The notes below the pieces were generated by a model. That model ran no database searches. It saw nothing but the letters and a program-made list of their open reading frames with translations, and was not told the DNA's origin. From Candidatus Cloacimonadota bacterium (GTDB lineage: Bacteria; Cloacimonadota; Cloacimonadia; Cloacimonadales; WRIO01), in contig WRLO01000028.1 in the NCBI GenBank assembly GCA_009777575.1, forward strand, positions 1 through 39,983: a stretch of 39,983 nucleotides of DNA, written 5' to 3'. Each line of letters opens with the position of its first letter. The first letter of the stretch is position 1. Shown here in pieces: positions 7,623 to 15,940 of this stretch. The position numbers and the translations under genes are program-made.

Positions 7623-8357
7623 TTATTTTGATAGTTCCGCTACTTTTTGTGCTAAACTGTTAGAATGTTGTAGACTATTTGAAAGTATATTTATAAACTC
7701 TGCATCTTGTACCATAGCTTTGACCAAGTCTCCAGCACTTAATAGATTATTGATATCATCTTCTATTTTTTTTATCTGTGCTTCGTGTTCCCAAAGCATC
7801 TTTGTATAGTTATGAGTACGTGTGACACTCTTTGTCGAATGCCCTACATGTAGTATTATTTCGATGTACAGCACTTGGCTATTTAAAACACCAGGCATTT
7901 CATGATGTGAAACAAAAATGCTACTGCTACTATGACTTTCATTGTAAACTATAGCTCCGCCAGAACTCAGGCGGATTTTGATATTCCAATAGCTGATATA
8001 AACAGAAGGTGTCGAGCTACAATGAATACGAAAACCATTTGGTTGATTTGTAAAGTTTGCAGATAATTCGACTGTGCCAAGGTTTGGTAACAACAACCCC
8101 AACGTGTTTTCAATGGCTGTGATTTTTGTGTTCATCAAAGATGCACTATTTGTTAGCTCTGTTAGTGATGCATTGCTAGCATACTCGGGGTGTGTATGGT
8201 TTACATTCAATATTTCTGTTTTTAACGCATACTCAGAATGTGCGTGTCCCGCTATCTTGTCCCAATTGTTATTCAGTTCAGCTGCTATACCAGATTCTCC
8301 CGGTGTAGGTTTGTACAAATTCATCTTCTGGGTAAAACCACCACTTAAATTACTCAT
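7623..8357 (-). CDS. Tail fibre-like protein
   Basis: 244 aa; strong RBS GGAGGATTTTCAACT. The N-terminus KPTPGESGIAAELNNNWDKI followed by AGHAHSEY and NHTHPEYASN is typical of phage fibre proteins, with HxH motifs that can bind metal along a trimer axis. A central beta-rich domain (residues ~95-175) and a C-terminal coiled coil (EAQIKKIEDDINNLL) follow. It lies directly after the tape measure, as host-recognition or tail-tip fibres often do. Confidence 0.8.
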   Translation of the reverse strand: MSNLSGGFTQKMNLYKPTPGESGIAAELNNNWDKIAGHAHSEYALKTEILNVNHTHPEYASNASLTELTNSASLMNTKITAIENTLGLLLPNLGTVELSANFTNQPNGFRIHCSSTPSVYISYWNIKIRLSSGGAIVYNESHSSSSIFVSHHEMPGVLNSQVLYIEIILHVGHSTKSVTRTHNYTKMLWEHEAQIKKIEDDINNLLSAGDLVKAMVQDAEFINILSNSLQHSNSLAQKVAELSK

Positions 8358-8394
8358 AGTTGAAAATCCTCCTAATTATCTGTCCTAAAGAAAA

Positions 8395-11283
8395 CTAAAA
8401 AACATTGCGTAATATTTTCCCTTCTTCATTTAAAACATTCACTAAAGTTTTATCTGCTTTTTTTAGAACTTCGTTTGCGGATATAAAATTATTTACTACC
8501 AATTCTTTATTATCAAAACTTGATTTTAAATTACGGATCTCCTGCACCAATGCATCCTTTATTGTGAGGAAATCAAATGAATTATTTGCAATCATTGGTG
8601 TCGAAACACTACCTCCCAATGCCATTACTGGAGAAGGAATCGGAGTGTTAAACACTGGGGGGATTACTATTTTGCCAAAAACTGATTTTATTTTCTCGAT
8701 GGGTGCAAAGTTTAAAAAATCAAAAAAGTCAACGCCTAATTCCTTTACCCTCTTTTTATTCGTGATATATTCTTCACCCTCTGCTTCGATGAAAATGCCA
8801 CCTTTATTATGGGATGGCCCCTGAAGAAAACCGCCTTGTTTAAACTGTGGGGGCTGTTGTTTCTTTATTTCAGAAACCTGCTTTGCTCCCACAGCTACTG
8901 TCGCACCAAAAGCAACTGTGGCTAAAGCGGGACCTATCACAGGTATTCCTACCAGAGATTTATAGGCTGCCATTGCAGCCACTGGAGTGTCTATCATCAC
9001 CTGAGCTATTTGTAAAAGCTGACTCGCTTTAAAACCTATGGTGCCAAAATTCTTCAAATTATCAGCCATTTGTGCGAGCCCTGCTGAATATGACTGTAGA
9101 CGTTGTTTCATGTTTTGTTCTTCTAGATCTAATATCGATTTTGCTATTTGAGAATTAATGTCTTCTTCTGTGTAGCCTGCTCTTAAAAGTAAAGATTTCC
9201 TGCTTTCATAAAACGACTCTAATAACCTGATTTGGTGATTTAATCTAGCATGGAATGGATCATCAAGCATTAGGGATTCCTGCTCAAATTCCCACATAGC
9301 TCGTTCAATGTTTTTTTCTTCATCCACACGTTTTTGTCTAGCAGCTACTATCTCGTCATTTGCTAGCTTTAGATTTTGGATTCTACTTTCCATGTATGTG
9401 TTTTCGATGCTTTGGATAGCATTGTTGAGCTGGTTTTCGTATTCGATGGCGGATAGCCCAGCTTCTATTAATAAGTCCTTTCTCGATTCATAAAAAGCTC
9501 TGGTGTCTTTGATTTGTTGATCAAATTTTGCTTTTTCAGGATTTTTTAATGTTGCAACAGCTTGCTCGAAATCTTCTTTTGCTTTTTGACGATTAGCAAT
9601 AGCCACTTTATTCATATTGTCTATCTCAAGCAAATATTCATTTTCAAGATCTTTTAGGGCTAGCATTTGTTGTTCTTTGATTTGTTTTTCAGTAAAGCCT
9701 GCTTGTATTAAAAGTTCTTTTCTCTCATCATAAAAAGAGTTGGTGTCTCTGATTTGTTGGGCGTATTTAGCACGGAGCGGATCATCTCGCATAGCTATTT
9801 GGTGTTCAAAATCTAGTTTTGCCTTTATGATGTCTTTTTGATTTTGCAAAGACTGATCTGATATTTCTTTTTCAAAGGCTAATTTATCTCGCAGTGCTTG
9901 CTGATATGCTATACTGTCTTCACCATACAGTCCATACAGATATTGTGTAAAATCATGATGCATTTTTCGCAATGATTCCGTCACTTCGATGTTATTTTGT
10001 CTTTTGAGGTTTAAAAGCTCGATTTCAGACACAAAATACTCTTTTCCTTTTTTGGTGGCTTGTTCTATTGCATCGTTATAGTCTGTCATAGATTCTGTCG
10101 TTTCTTCGAGTGCCTTTTTTTTGTTTTTAAAATGCTTTATGATCGCTCCGATGGCGGCACCTAGTGCAGCGACTGCCATGATGATGACACCGATGGGATT
10201 TGCTGATAGTGCCACGTTGAGAGCTGATTGAATGGCAATCCATATTTTTTTGGCACCTGTGACACCGATGATAGCTGTTTTGTAGGCAGCCATGATAGGT
10301 AGCATAGCTGACATGACTGTCATTTTTGCGAGCAAACCAGCCTTTAGGACAGCGATAGAGATGGTGAGACCGCCTACTACACCTACGACAGATTTCATCA
10401 AGGTAGCGTTTTTATTGAGAAATTCTGTGACGGGGAGCAGTGCTTCTACAAATAGAACATGAACGGACTTTACCAAGTCCCCGATATGCTCTTTTAGGTC
10501 GCCAACTACATTGTCAAACTGTTGCATTGTTCCCATAGCTGTAGTTGTCTCATCTTGTGCCATTTGAAAACCATTTGCCATTGCTTGTTGTAGTATAGCC
10601 ATTTTTTCCGTTTCATCTATCGCATCCCGCAAGGCGGGGATGTATCTTTGCAACTGTGTAAAATTGCCTTGATATGCTAAAGCAACGCCTTTCATAGCTG
10701 TTTCTTGTGATAGACCTGCCGCCTCGAATGCCTTTGCGAGTCCTATCGCTCCTTTGGTAGCTTCTTGTCTTTTGTCTTCTACTATACCCATTGTGACAGA
10801 TTGAGCTAGTAGCTTCAAAACTTGCTCGTCTCCTATTGTGGTAACATTCTGGATAGCACTGGCAAAATCATGATAACCTTTTATATTTTCTTGTGTGGCT
10901 TGTCCTAGGGTGCGTAGTGCTGAGACTAGTGTGTTACTGTGTTTTTCCTGATCATTTGAAGCGTTAACAAAGCTTGCAAAACTTCTAGTCATTCCATTAA
11001 AAATACTTTGAACTGCGTTTAAAGCCAACCCGAATTGTCCTAAACTAGAGATCGCAGACTGCACGTCTACAGAAAATTCTATGGGCTTTTCTGCTTTTTC
11101 ATAGATTTTATTTATTTCATTATCAAAATTATTTATAGCCAGCTCAGCTTCTGTAGTTTCTGTTATAAAATTTATAGGTTCGTTCGCTTGTTTAACTACT
11201 TCTACTAAGATATCTTTAATAAAGTGAAGGCTTGCCTCTATTTCTTTTGTTGATATTCCGATTGAAAGTAGGATATCTTCCAT
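8395..11283 (-). CDS. Tail tape measure protein
   Basis: 962 aa, the largest gene in the window. It sets tail length and is ejected with DNA. N-terminal helices are followed by a TMP core (SFASFVNASNDQEKHSNTL, AFEAAGLSQETAMKG, ALAYQGNFTQLQRYIPALRD), then hydrophobic segments (VVGVVGGLTISIAVL, PIGVIIMAVAALGAAIGAII), a long coiled region with three to four repeats of roughly 70 aa built on FYE.RK.LLI.AG.TE (about 9110-9800), another hydrophobic segment, and a C-terminal part with GGFLQGPSHNKGGI, a motif common near TMP ends. The start ATG has only a weak GGCGGT upstream. Confident family call. Confidence 0.93.
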   Translation of the reverse strand: MEDILLSIGISTKEIEASLHFIKDILVEVVKQANEPINFITETTEAELAINNFDNEINKIYEKAEKPIEFSVDVQSAISSLGQFGLALNAVQSIFNGMTRSFASFVNASNDQEKHSNTLVSALRTLGQATQENIKGYHDFASAIQNVTTIGDEQVLKLLAQSVTMGIVEDKRQEATKGAIGLAKAFEAAGLSQETAMKGVALAYQGNFTQLQRYIPALRDAIDETEKMAILQQAMANGFQMAQDETTTAMGTMQQFDNVVGDLKEHIGDLVKSVHVLFVEALLPVTEFLNKNATLMKSVVGVVGGLTISIAVLKAGLLAKMTVMSAMLPIMAAYKTAIIGVTGAKKIWIAIQSALNVALSANPIGVIIMAVAALGAAIGAIIKHFKNKKKALEETTESMTDYNDAIEQATKKGKEYFVSEIELLNLKRQNNIEVTESLRKMHHDFTQYLYGLYGEDSIAYQQALRDKLAFEKEISDQSLQNQKDIIKAKLDFEHQIAMRDDPLRAKYAQQIRDTNSFYDERKELLIQAGFTEKQIKEQQMLALKDLENEYLLEIDNMNKVAIANRQKAKEDFEQAVATLKNPEKAKFDQQIKDTRAFYESRKDLLIEAGLSAIEYENQLNNAIQSIENTYMESRIQNLKLANDEIVAARQKRVDEEKNIERAMWEFEQESLMLDDPFHARLNHQIRLLESFYESRKSLLLRAGYTEEDINSQIAKSILDLEEQNMKQRLQSYSAGLAQMADNLKNFGTIGFKASQLLQIAQVMIDTPVAAMAAYKSLVGIPVIGPALATVAFGATVAVGAKQVSEIKKQQPPQFKQGGFLQGPSHNKGGIFIEAEGEEYITNKKRVKELGVDFFDFLNFAPIEKIKSVFGKIVIPPVFNTPIPSPVMALGGSVSTPMIANNSFDFLTIKDALVQEIRNLKSSFDNKELVVNNFISANEVLKKADKTLVNVLNEEGKILRNVF

Positions 11284-11292
11284 TTTTACCGC

Positions 11293-11694
11293 CTATTTTT
11301 CTACTAAAAATATCTTACGTGGTCGCAATATAGATTCTCCTACATGCAATATTTTTTTTGAGGCATAAACTATTATTTGTGGTAATCTTGCTTCCATGCA
11401 CGCTTTGATAATCTCATACAGTTCGATAGAATCTGTGTACGAAATGTCCATGGCGCAGCAATATATCTTTTTTTCTATGCTAGTTATGTGGTCTGAGTTT
11501 AAGGAACCATTAACACGAATATTTTCTCTTTCACAGCGACAGACACTAGTTTCATAAAAAGGGCGGTTTGCTATATCACGTGCTTTTTGAACTTTATCCA
11601 TAAATGACTTTGAAACAAGGTCGCAGCCACAACCACAGCTACATTGGGCTTTTTCTTTTCTAAAATTTTTGTAGTTCCAATTTTGTATATACAT
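11293..11694 (-). CDS. Peptidase M15-type endolysin
   Basis: 133 aa from ATG 11694, with GGAGG five bases upstream; a longer frame to 11745 lacks a good RBS. M15_3-like pattern: an N-terminal NFRKEKAQCSCGCGCDLVSK, VCRCERENIRVNGSLNSDHI, then CCAMDIS and KILHVGES. The expected zinc ligands are the His of SDH, the Asp of AMDI and the His of LHVG. These enzymes cut peptide cross-links in peptidoglycan at lysis. No signal peptide, so release would need a holin; small membrane proteins are encoded at 13067 and 17322. It sits just ahead of the tape measure gene, so it could instead be a virion-associated lysin. Confidence 0.85.
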   Translation of the reverse strand: MYIQNWNYKNFRKEKAQCSCGCGCDLVSKSFMDKVQKARDIANRPFYETSVCRCERENIRVNGSLNSDHITSIEKKIYCCAMDISYTDSIELYEIIKACMEARLPQIIVYASKKILHVGESILRPRKIFLVEK

Positions 11695-11769
11695 CTTATC
11701 CTCCTGTTTATTGTTCAAAACCTCCACCACCGCACAATCTATCAACTATCAACATCCCCCATTACACGA

Positions 11770-12006
11770 TTAAAATCTGAACCCGACAAATGCTCCCACC
11801 CTCTCTAGTTTGCTTTGCAATTCTATTATTTCACGCTCCATGTACTCGATAGCTTCATTTTGACTGAGGAGTATGTTTGCTAGTTCAGGTATTTTATTTA
11901 TATCTAGCTCTGGTACATCATCTATGCTAAGTCCATAAAATGCAAAAGGCAATACAGAGGATATTTGCACCCAGCCAGAAGGGATGATGGGAGTGCCAGA
12001 GTTCAT
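11770..12006 (-). CDS. Short fibre-base protein, paralogue of the N-terminus of the next gene
   Basis: 78 aa; RBS AGGACG. Residues 11-34 (GWVQISSVLPFAFYGLSI) align with residues 6-23 of the 12028-12510 product (GWRQISGVKAFAFDGILL), followed in both by an acidic DxPEL/DLPDI segment. The rest is a coiled coil (EAIEYMEREIIELQSKLERV) ending GFRF. Probably a small trimeric fibre or adaptor; it may have arisen by duplication of the neighbouring gene's head. Confidence 0.75.
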   Translation of the reverse strand: MNSGTPIIPSGWVQISSVLPFAFYGLSIDDVPELDINKIPELANILLSQNEAIEYMEREIIELQSKLERVGAFVGFRF

Positions 12007-12027
12007 ATTAACGTCCTATTATATTTC

Positions 12028-12510
12028 TCAGACACCTACATAAAGATAGATGATGTTGTTTACATTTGCAAACTGCCCGACTACTGGATTGGAAGGAAAT
12101 GTCGTCAGGTTGGTTAAACGCAATTCGCCTGCATTTGTTTTTGTTTCTAGGGTTGTTGATAAACCATTGATTTTGGCTTGAGACAAAGACCCATTATCGA
12201 TGTGGGCATCTGTAATGCGATTGACTGTAGCTAGAGAACCGAGACCTGAAACTTTGGAAACATTAATAGCTGCATTTGATGCTATATCCTCATTTGTAAT
12301 ATTACTTTTTGTAGCTAGAGAACCGAGACCTGTGATTTTATTTACGGGTACATTGCTTAATCTATCATTGTTCACTGTCCCTGTCAGCTTGTTTGCGTCT
12401 AGGCTGGTTATTTTGTCATTAGTAATATCAGGTAAATCAGAAAGCAATATCCCATCAAAGGCAAAAGCTTTTACTCCTGAAATCTGACGCCATCCGTTTG
12501 GTGTACTCAT
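12028..12510 (-). CDS. Repetitive tail fibre-like protein
   Basis: 160 aa; RBS GGAG, start overlapping the upstream stop (ATGA). After the GWRQISG head shared with 11770-12006 comes a fibre shaft with repeats (NKITGLGSLATKSNITNEDI, then SKVSGLGSLATVNRITDAHI). The two GLGSLAT units are encoded by identical 23-bp direct repeats at 12226-12248 and 12310-12332. The C-terminal TTFPSNPVVGQFANVNNIIY resembles short fibre tips. Likely surface-exposed and prone to repeat-number change. Confidence 0.8.
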   Translation of the reverse strand: MSTPNGWRQISGVKAFAFDGILLSDLPDITNDKITSLDANKLTGTVNNDRLSNVPVNKITGLGSLATKSNITNEDIASNAAINVSKVSGLGSLATVNRITDAHIDNGSLSQAKINGLSTTLETKTNAGELRLTNLTTFPSNPVVGQFANVNNIIYLYVGV

Positions 12511-12749
12511 TGGTCATCTCCTTTTGTTAGCGAGGCTAAATCGTTTATCAATGTCTCCAAAGTGATTAAAGCCCCTTCTTGTTTTAGAAGCATTTTTTTT
12601 AATTCTAGTATATTTTCTCGTGTTTGTTTCATCGCTTTTATTATCTCATCTTTTTTATTAATTAAACTGTTGTGAAGAAATTCTTCGACAGGGGTGGTGA
12701 CAGATGGTTGCGAAGCTGACGGGGGCGATAGCTGGTTTTTATTCCTCAT
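12507..12749 (-). CDS. Small coiled-coil protein of the tail module
   Basis: 80 aa from ATG 12749 (MRNKNQLSPPSAS), with GGAGG seven bases upstream; the longer frame to 12809 overlaps the previous gene without an RBS. A Pro/Ser-rich N-terminus leads into a predicted coiled coil (IIKAMKQTRENILELKKMLL, then ALITLETLINDLASL). Function unknown. Its end overlaps the fibre gene start by 4 bp, so the two are co-translated. Confidence 0.75.
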   Translation of the reverse strand: MRNKNQLSPPSASQPSVTTPVEEFLHNSLINKKDEIIKAMKQTRENILELKKMLLKQEGALITLETLINDLASLTKGDDQ

Positions 12750-13053
12750 AATCACCTCCTTCTTTTGCCAAAATGTCAGCATCATTGATTGTTTCTCCGT
12801 CAAACTCATACATTATTCCATCTTTTAAAAAAACCTGACCTATTTTTGCATCGAGAGGGAAGCTATCTCCTTTAAAAATTAAATTGGTGTCTTCTATTCC
12901 GAGCTGCTCTTTTCTTTTAACAGTAGACCATATCGGGTTATGAAAAGTACCACAAGTATCGCTAGAAACAGTGATAGGTGTCTTATTTTTTAGAAGGTTA
13001 TAAATAGAGGTTTGGTAAACAGACTTATTTTTGGTAAAATTAAAATTTTTCAT
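12739..13053 (-). CDS. Unknown tail-module protein
   Basis: 104 aa; AAAGG upstream of ATG 13053. Starts MKNFNFTKNKSVYQTS, mainly beta-like and acidic at the end (LAKEGGDYEE). Its last codons contain the GGAGG that serves the next gene. No recognised family; position suggests a virion or fibre-assembly role. Confidence 0.7.
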   Translation of the reverse strand: MKNFNFTKNKSVYQTSIYNLLKNKTPITVSSDTCGTFHNPIWSTVKRKEQLGIEDTNLIFKGDSFPLDAKIGQVFLKDGIMYEFDGETINDADILAKEGGDYEE

Positions 13054-13066
13054 TTTTTTTAAACCT

Positions 13067-13381
13067 TTACATTTTTTGTGATATTGTATAAAATCCCATC
13101 AACATAATCAAGTAGGGGGCTATTGTTGTCAGGATTTGAACTAGATTTTTTATAAGGGTCATTTTATTATTGGCGTTATTAAATTTCTCATTTGAATATT
13201 TTTTGTAATTTTCTTTGAAATAATTGCCAAAATCGGCTATCTGTACATATTTGTTTACACATTTTATCTCGCATTTATAGCTAATGTCCTTTTGCTCATT
13301 GTGCATATTTTTAATTTCTTGTTTAATCTCTTTCATGTCATCTGAGACCCCTTCTATTATTTTAAGTAGTATCTTATCCAT
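13067..13381 (-). CDS. Small C-tail membrane protein, holin or lysis-accessory candidate
   Basis: 104 aa from ATG 13381, one base after the stop of the upstream chaperone extension. It has an amphipathic/coiled N-terminal part (DDMKEIKQEIKNMHNEQKDI) and a single hydrophobic C-terminal segment (ILTTIAPYLIMLMGFYTI). This layout resembles XhlA-type lysis proteins, though two conserved-looking Cys (YKCEIKCVNKY) are unusual. The endolysin is 1.4 kb downstream in the same operon. Holin function is inference. Confidence 0.72.
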   Translation of the reverse strand: MDKILLKIIEGVSDDMKEIKQEIKNMHNEQKDISYKCEIKCVNKYVQIADFGNYFKENYKKYSNEKFNNANNKMTLIKNLVQILTTIAPYLIMLMGFYTISQKM

Positions 13382-13382
13382 A

Positions 13383-13580
13383 TTAAATTTCTCTTTTTTT
13401 GTTTTCTTTTCCATATTGATATAAAAGATAATAGCCCTCATCAAGCTCTAGATCATCGATCCATAAATTTGATTGTTTGAGTGTATAAATATAATCCAAA
13501 AACACATTACCATTGTCTATTTTTTGATCGATGATTGGTAGCGTTGTATAAATGTTTTTTGCAGATGACATCTTAGCCAT
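13383..13580 (-). CDS. Probable -1 frameshift extension of the tail assembly chaperone
   Basis: A 65-codon frame overlapping the end of 13517-13849 by 64 bp, in the -1 frame, with no RBS before its first ATG. The upstream ORF ends ATC AAA AAA TAG; a -1 slip on the A6 run enters this frame at IDNGNVFLDYIYTLKQ and continues to KKREI. A short protein and a longer -1 product just upstream of tail genes is the classic gpG/gpGT-type chaperone arrangement. The extension alone (from about 13526) would be some 48 residues. Confidence 0.6.
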   Translation of the reverse strand: MAKMSSAKNIYTTLPIIDQKIDNGNVFLDYIYTLKQSNLWIDDLELDEGYYLLYQYGKENKKREI

Positions 13581-13849
13581 TCTGGTAATAGTTCTGGAAA
13601 ATATCCGAAAAAAGAAATAAAGTACTCCTTGATTTCTGCGAGGTCAACTTCAGACCAATCGGTTTCCTTGTCTCTCGTTATTATCTGCATAAAATCTATT
13701 AATAGATTTTCGTCAAGGAGTTTACTCAAAAAACCCCAGATGCTTATTTGGAAATTGGCAGGTTCTGTCAGCAATTTACCTAGACCTGCATCGTTTAATA
13801 AACTTTTGACCTGTGCCAAAACTCTAATATTTGTATAAATTGGTTTCAT
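13517..13849 (-). CDS. Tail assembly chaperone (short form)
   Basis: 110 aa; strong RBS AGGAGG. All-helical in appearance with patches such as SIWGFLSKLLDENLLIDF and WSEVDLAEIKEYFISFF, as in tail assembly chaperones that coat the tape measure before tube growth. Identification rests on size, helical character, place in the order and the overlapping -1 ORF with an A6 slip site at its stop codon, not on a named family motif. The tape measure itself is about 2.2 kb downstream, farther than usual. Confidence 0.65.
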   Translation of the reverse strand: MKPIYTNIRVLAQVKSLLNDAGLGKLLTEPANFQISIWGFLSKLLDENLLIDFMQIITRDKETDWSEVDLAEIKEYFISFFGYFPELLPEWLRCHLQKTFIQRYQSSIKK

Positions 13850-13876
13850 AAATCCTCCTGTTTATTGAACAAGACC

Positions 13877-14128
13877 CTACAACAGCGCCATAGCCTTTTC
13901 ATATTCTTCACCTTCTAACAAATACAATGATAAACTACCATCTTCACAAAACTCATAGCGATATACATTTGATATGCTATGATCGTTTATATCTGATATT
14001 AATATATACTGCTGCGTTTCTGACTCACCTACGTCCACTTGAACCGCTTTTAATGCTTCATAGTGTGACCAGGGAGTACCTGACTTCTGGTACTCTAAAA
14101 AACTTTCTCTCATTTCTTGCGAACTCAT
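13877..14128 (-). CDS. Small unknown protein of the fibre region
   Basis: 83 aa; RBS GGAGGAATATAA. Begins MSSQEMRESFLEYQKSGTPW, followed by a beta-rich half (YILISDINDHSISNVYRYEF). Acidic. It stands between the LRR-like fibre gene and the chaperone; a palindromic repeat separates it from the former. No family recognised. Confidence 0.75.
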   Translation of the reverse strand: MSSQEMRESFLEYQKSGTPWSHYEALKAVQVDVGESETQQYILISDINDHSISNVYRYEFCEDGSLSLYLLEGEEYEKAMALL

Positions 14129-14152
14129 TTATATTCCTCCAAAAAATATCCC

Positions 14153-14190
14153 ATCCGTAGGGAACGCACAAGTGCGTTCCACATCCGACA
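14153..14190. repeat. Dispersed palindromic repeat, copy 1
   Basis: CCGTAG followed by the perfect inverted repeat GGAACGCAC-AA-GTGCGTTCC (14161-14180) and then ACATCCGACAA. Related copies are at 18205, 22194, 22225, 23378 and 30489. The GTAGGGAACG...CGTTCC core with a CGACA tail recalls REP-type elements of bacterial chromosomes. Confidence 0.85.
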
Positions 14191-14201
14191 AATCACCACC
14201 C

Positions 14202-15488
14202 TCAACCAGGCGGAACATCACTACCACCATTTATCAGATCACCTCGATAGGCATTAGGACTAATACCCTGCATTATTGCTCTCGGAAATCTTGCTATTAG
14301 TTCGCTTCGATTTTTTCCATAGACTTTAATTCCATTCATATAACTGCGTGAATGCATATTTTCCACTGTTAAAAAACACATGTTATTAGCACTAAAATGA
14401 CTTAAAGAAGCATTCCAGACTATATACTCCAGCGAATTCACCTTGTGAAGAAACGGACCCTGTATCGTTATTGTGCTACCAATTGCTAGGGACACTTCGA
14501 TTTTTTGCAAGAGGACATTGTTCATGAAATTATGTGAAGTAGGTACAATAATAGAAGATGTTGGAGCGATATTCATTTTAAATGCTTGATTGAATGAATA
14601 GCAATTATTCATAAAATAATTTCCAACACGTATTGGTTTTTCAAATATTAAAGGTTTATTAAATGAATAGCAATTATTCATAAAATAAGTATTCACTGTG
14701 ACCACATTATTAAAAACTAACGCTTGATTGAATGTACCACAAAAAGACATAAAATAACTTCCCAGATTAGTAACTGTTTGAGGGATATCTAGTGGTTGGT
14801 TAAACAATAAGCAATTTTCTAAAAAGTAAGTACCAATAGTTGTTAGATTATCTGGTAGTTTTAGAGCATTGTTAAATGAAACATTATTTTGACAAACGTA
14901 ATCATTGATCTGAGTCACACAATTGGGTAAAAGCAGTGGCTGCATCATTCGGTAGCCTCTATTCAAAAAATTATTACCAATTGTATTTAAATTAAAGCCT
15001 ACCCCAAATTCTATACCTATCATTTTACTTTGCGAAACAAAAATTTCATCAAATCTTATATCACCATTAGAAAGCAGGATCGAGCTATACTGACTCTGCA
15101 AAAGCTCATACTGTCTAATGTCTCCGTTTATGTCCACTGTCACTCTACACCAACCATTCAGAGGAGCACTGTAATATATATTATAGCCATAGCTACGCAC
15201 ACCAAATGATGTCATGATCATCACGGCACTGTCACCATCTTTTGTATCCCAAAGAGGACCCAACACAACGGCACTATCGCTCCATGATAACACATCCACG
15301 GGTACATAATCATTTAACAGCCTATCAAAGACTAGTGCCATGCCAGGAAAAACACCAAAGTTTTTTCCAGATACTGTACGAGACAATAAATCATAACCCG
15401 TGATGACTGGACCTAAAAGTGGAGCACCTGCAGTCTCTGGAATATTTAAAGTATCATTGGGATATCTGACTAGTTTCAAGATAGACAT
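14202..15488 (-). CDS. Fibre/receptor-type protein with DUF285/BspA-like leucine-rich repeats
   Basis: 428 aa; weak RBS. Residues 1-160 form a beta-rich N-terminal domain. About residues 165-325 (14515-14990) hold six or seven tandem repeats of 23-25 aa with consensus p..v..i..YFm.nC.sFNqpL, for example VNTYFMNNCYSFNKPL and VGNYFMNNCYSFNQAF. This is close to the DUF285 (MF..C.sFNqpl) and BspA LRR patterns, which build right-handed solenoids used in surface binding. The rest is unrecognised. In a phage tail module a host-receptor or decoration role is likely. Copy number may vary. Confidence 0.82.
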   Translation of the reverse strand: MSILKLVRYPNDTLNIPETAGAPLLGPVITGYDLLSRTVSGKNFGVFPGMALVFDRLLNDYVPVDVLSWSDSAVVLGPLWDTKDGDSAVMIMTSFGVRSYGYNIYYSAPLNGWCRVTVDINGDIRQYELLQSQYSSILLSNGDIRFDEIFVSQSKMIGIEFGVGFNLNTIGNNFLNRGYRMMQPLLLPNCVTQINDYVCQNNVSFNNALKLPDNLTTIGTYFLENCLLFNQPLDIPQTVTNLGSYFMSFCGTFNQALVFNNVVTVNTYFMNNCYSFNKPLIFEKPIRVGNYFMNNCYSFNQAFKMNIAPTSSIIVPTSHNFMNNVLLQKIEVSLAIGSTITIQGPFLHKVNSLEYIVWNASLSHFSANNMCFLTVENMHSRSYMNGIKVYGKNRSELIARFPRAIMQGISPNAYRGDLINGGSDVPPG

Positions 15489-15506
15489 TGCGAATAGCCT
15501 GTTATT

Positions 15507-15929
15507 TTATCCCGTAACATTTTTGGGTGTAGATGGGACAATAGTAGTGCCTCCTTTATATGTAAAAGCACACAATGAAAAGCCTGCCCCGTTTTCTGTG
15601 ACAGGGATAGATATAAAGTTTGCCTTGCCATCATTACCGATGACAGCTCCATTTCCTACAATGCTCCAACCTTCTAAACTCGTGGGTGGGTTTTGAGACC
15701 CCGACACACCTTCTTTTACTGCGATATAGGCAGTTCCGCTGGTCACCACGCCTGCTTCAAAATTAGCTGTGATGTCTATTTGCTCTACATGGAGCGGAAC
15801 ATTTAAATCACTTTCGGTGATATTACCTACACTAGGAGTGGAAAAAGATTGGGCATACATGATTGTGGCAGAACCTTCAAACTCGCCACTTGGAATCGTT
15901 CTTTGAATTTTTAAAATTGAATTTAACAT
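15507..15929 (-). CDS. Beta-rich virion protein, unknown
   Basis: 140 aa; strong RBS GAGGAGG. Starts MLNSILKIQRTIPSGEFEG; Gly/Thr/Val-rich strands throughout (HVEQIDITANFEAGVVTSGT, NGAGFSLCAFTYKGGTTIV), almost no charged helices. Compatible with a tail tube, decoration or fibre-base protein. Lies immediately upstream of the LRR-like fibre gene (18-base gap), so a partner role is possible. Confidence 0.75.
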   Translation of the reverse strand: MLNSILKIQRTIPSGEFEGSATIMYAQSFSTPSVGNITESDLNVPLHVEQIDITANFEAGVVTSGTAYIAVKEGVSGSQNPPTSLEGWSIVGNGAVIGNDGKANFISIPVTENGAGFSLCAFTYKGGTTIVPSTPKNVTG

Positions 15930-15940
15930 TGATGCCTCCT

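Noticed and set aside
12200..12487. Plus-strand ORF opposite the fibre gene
   Set aside because: No RBS, and it mirrors the repeats of the minus-strand fibre gene.
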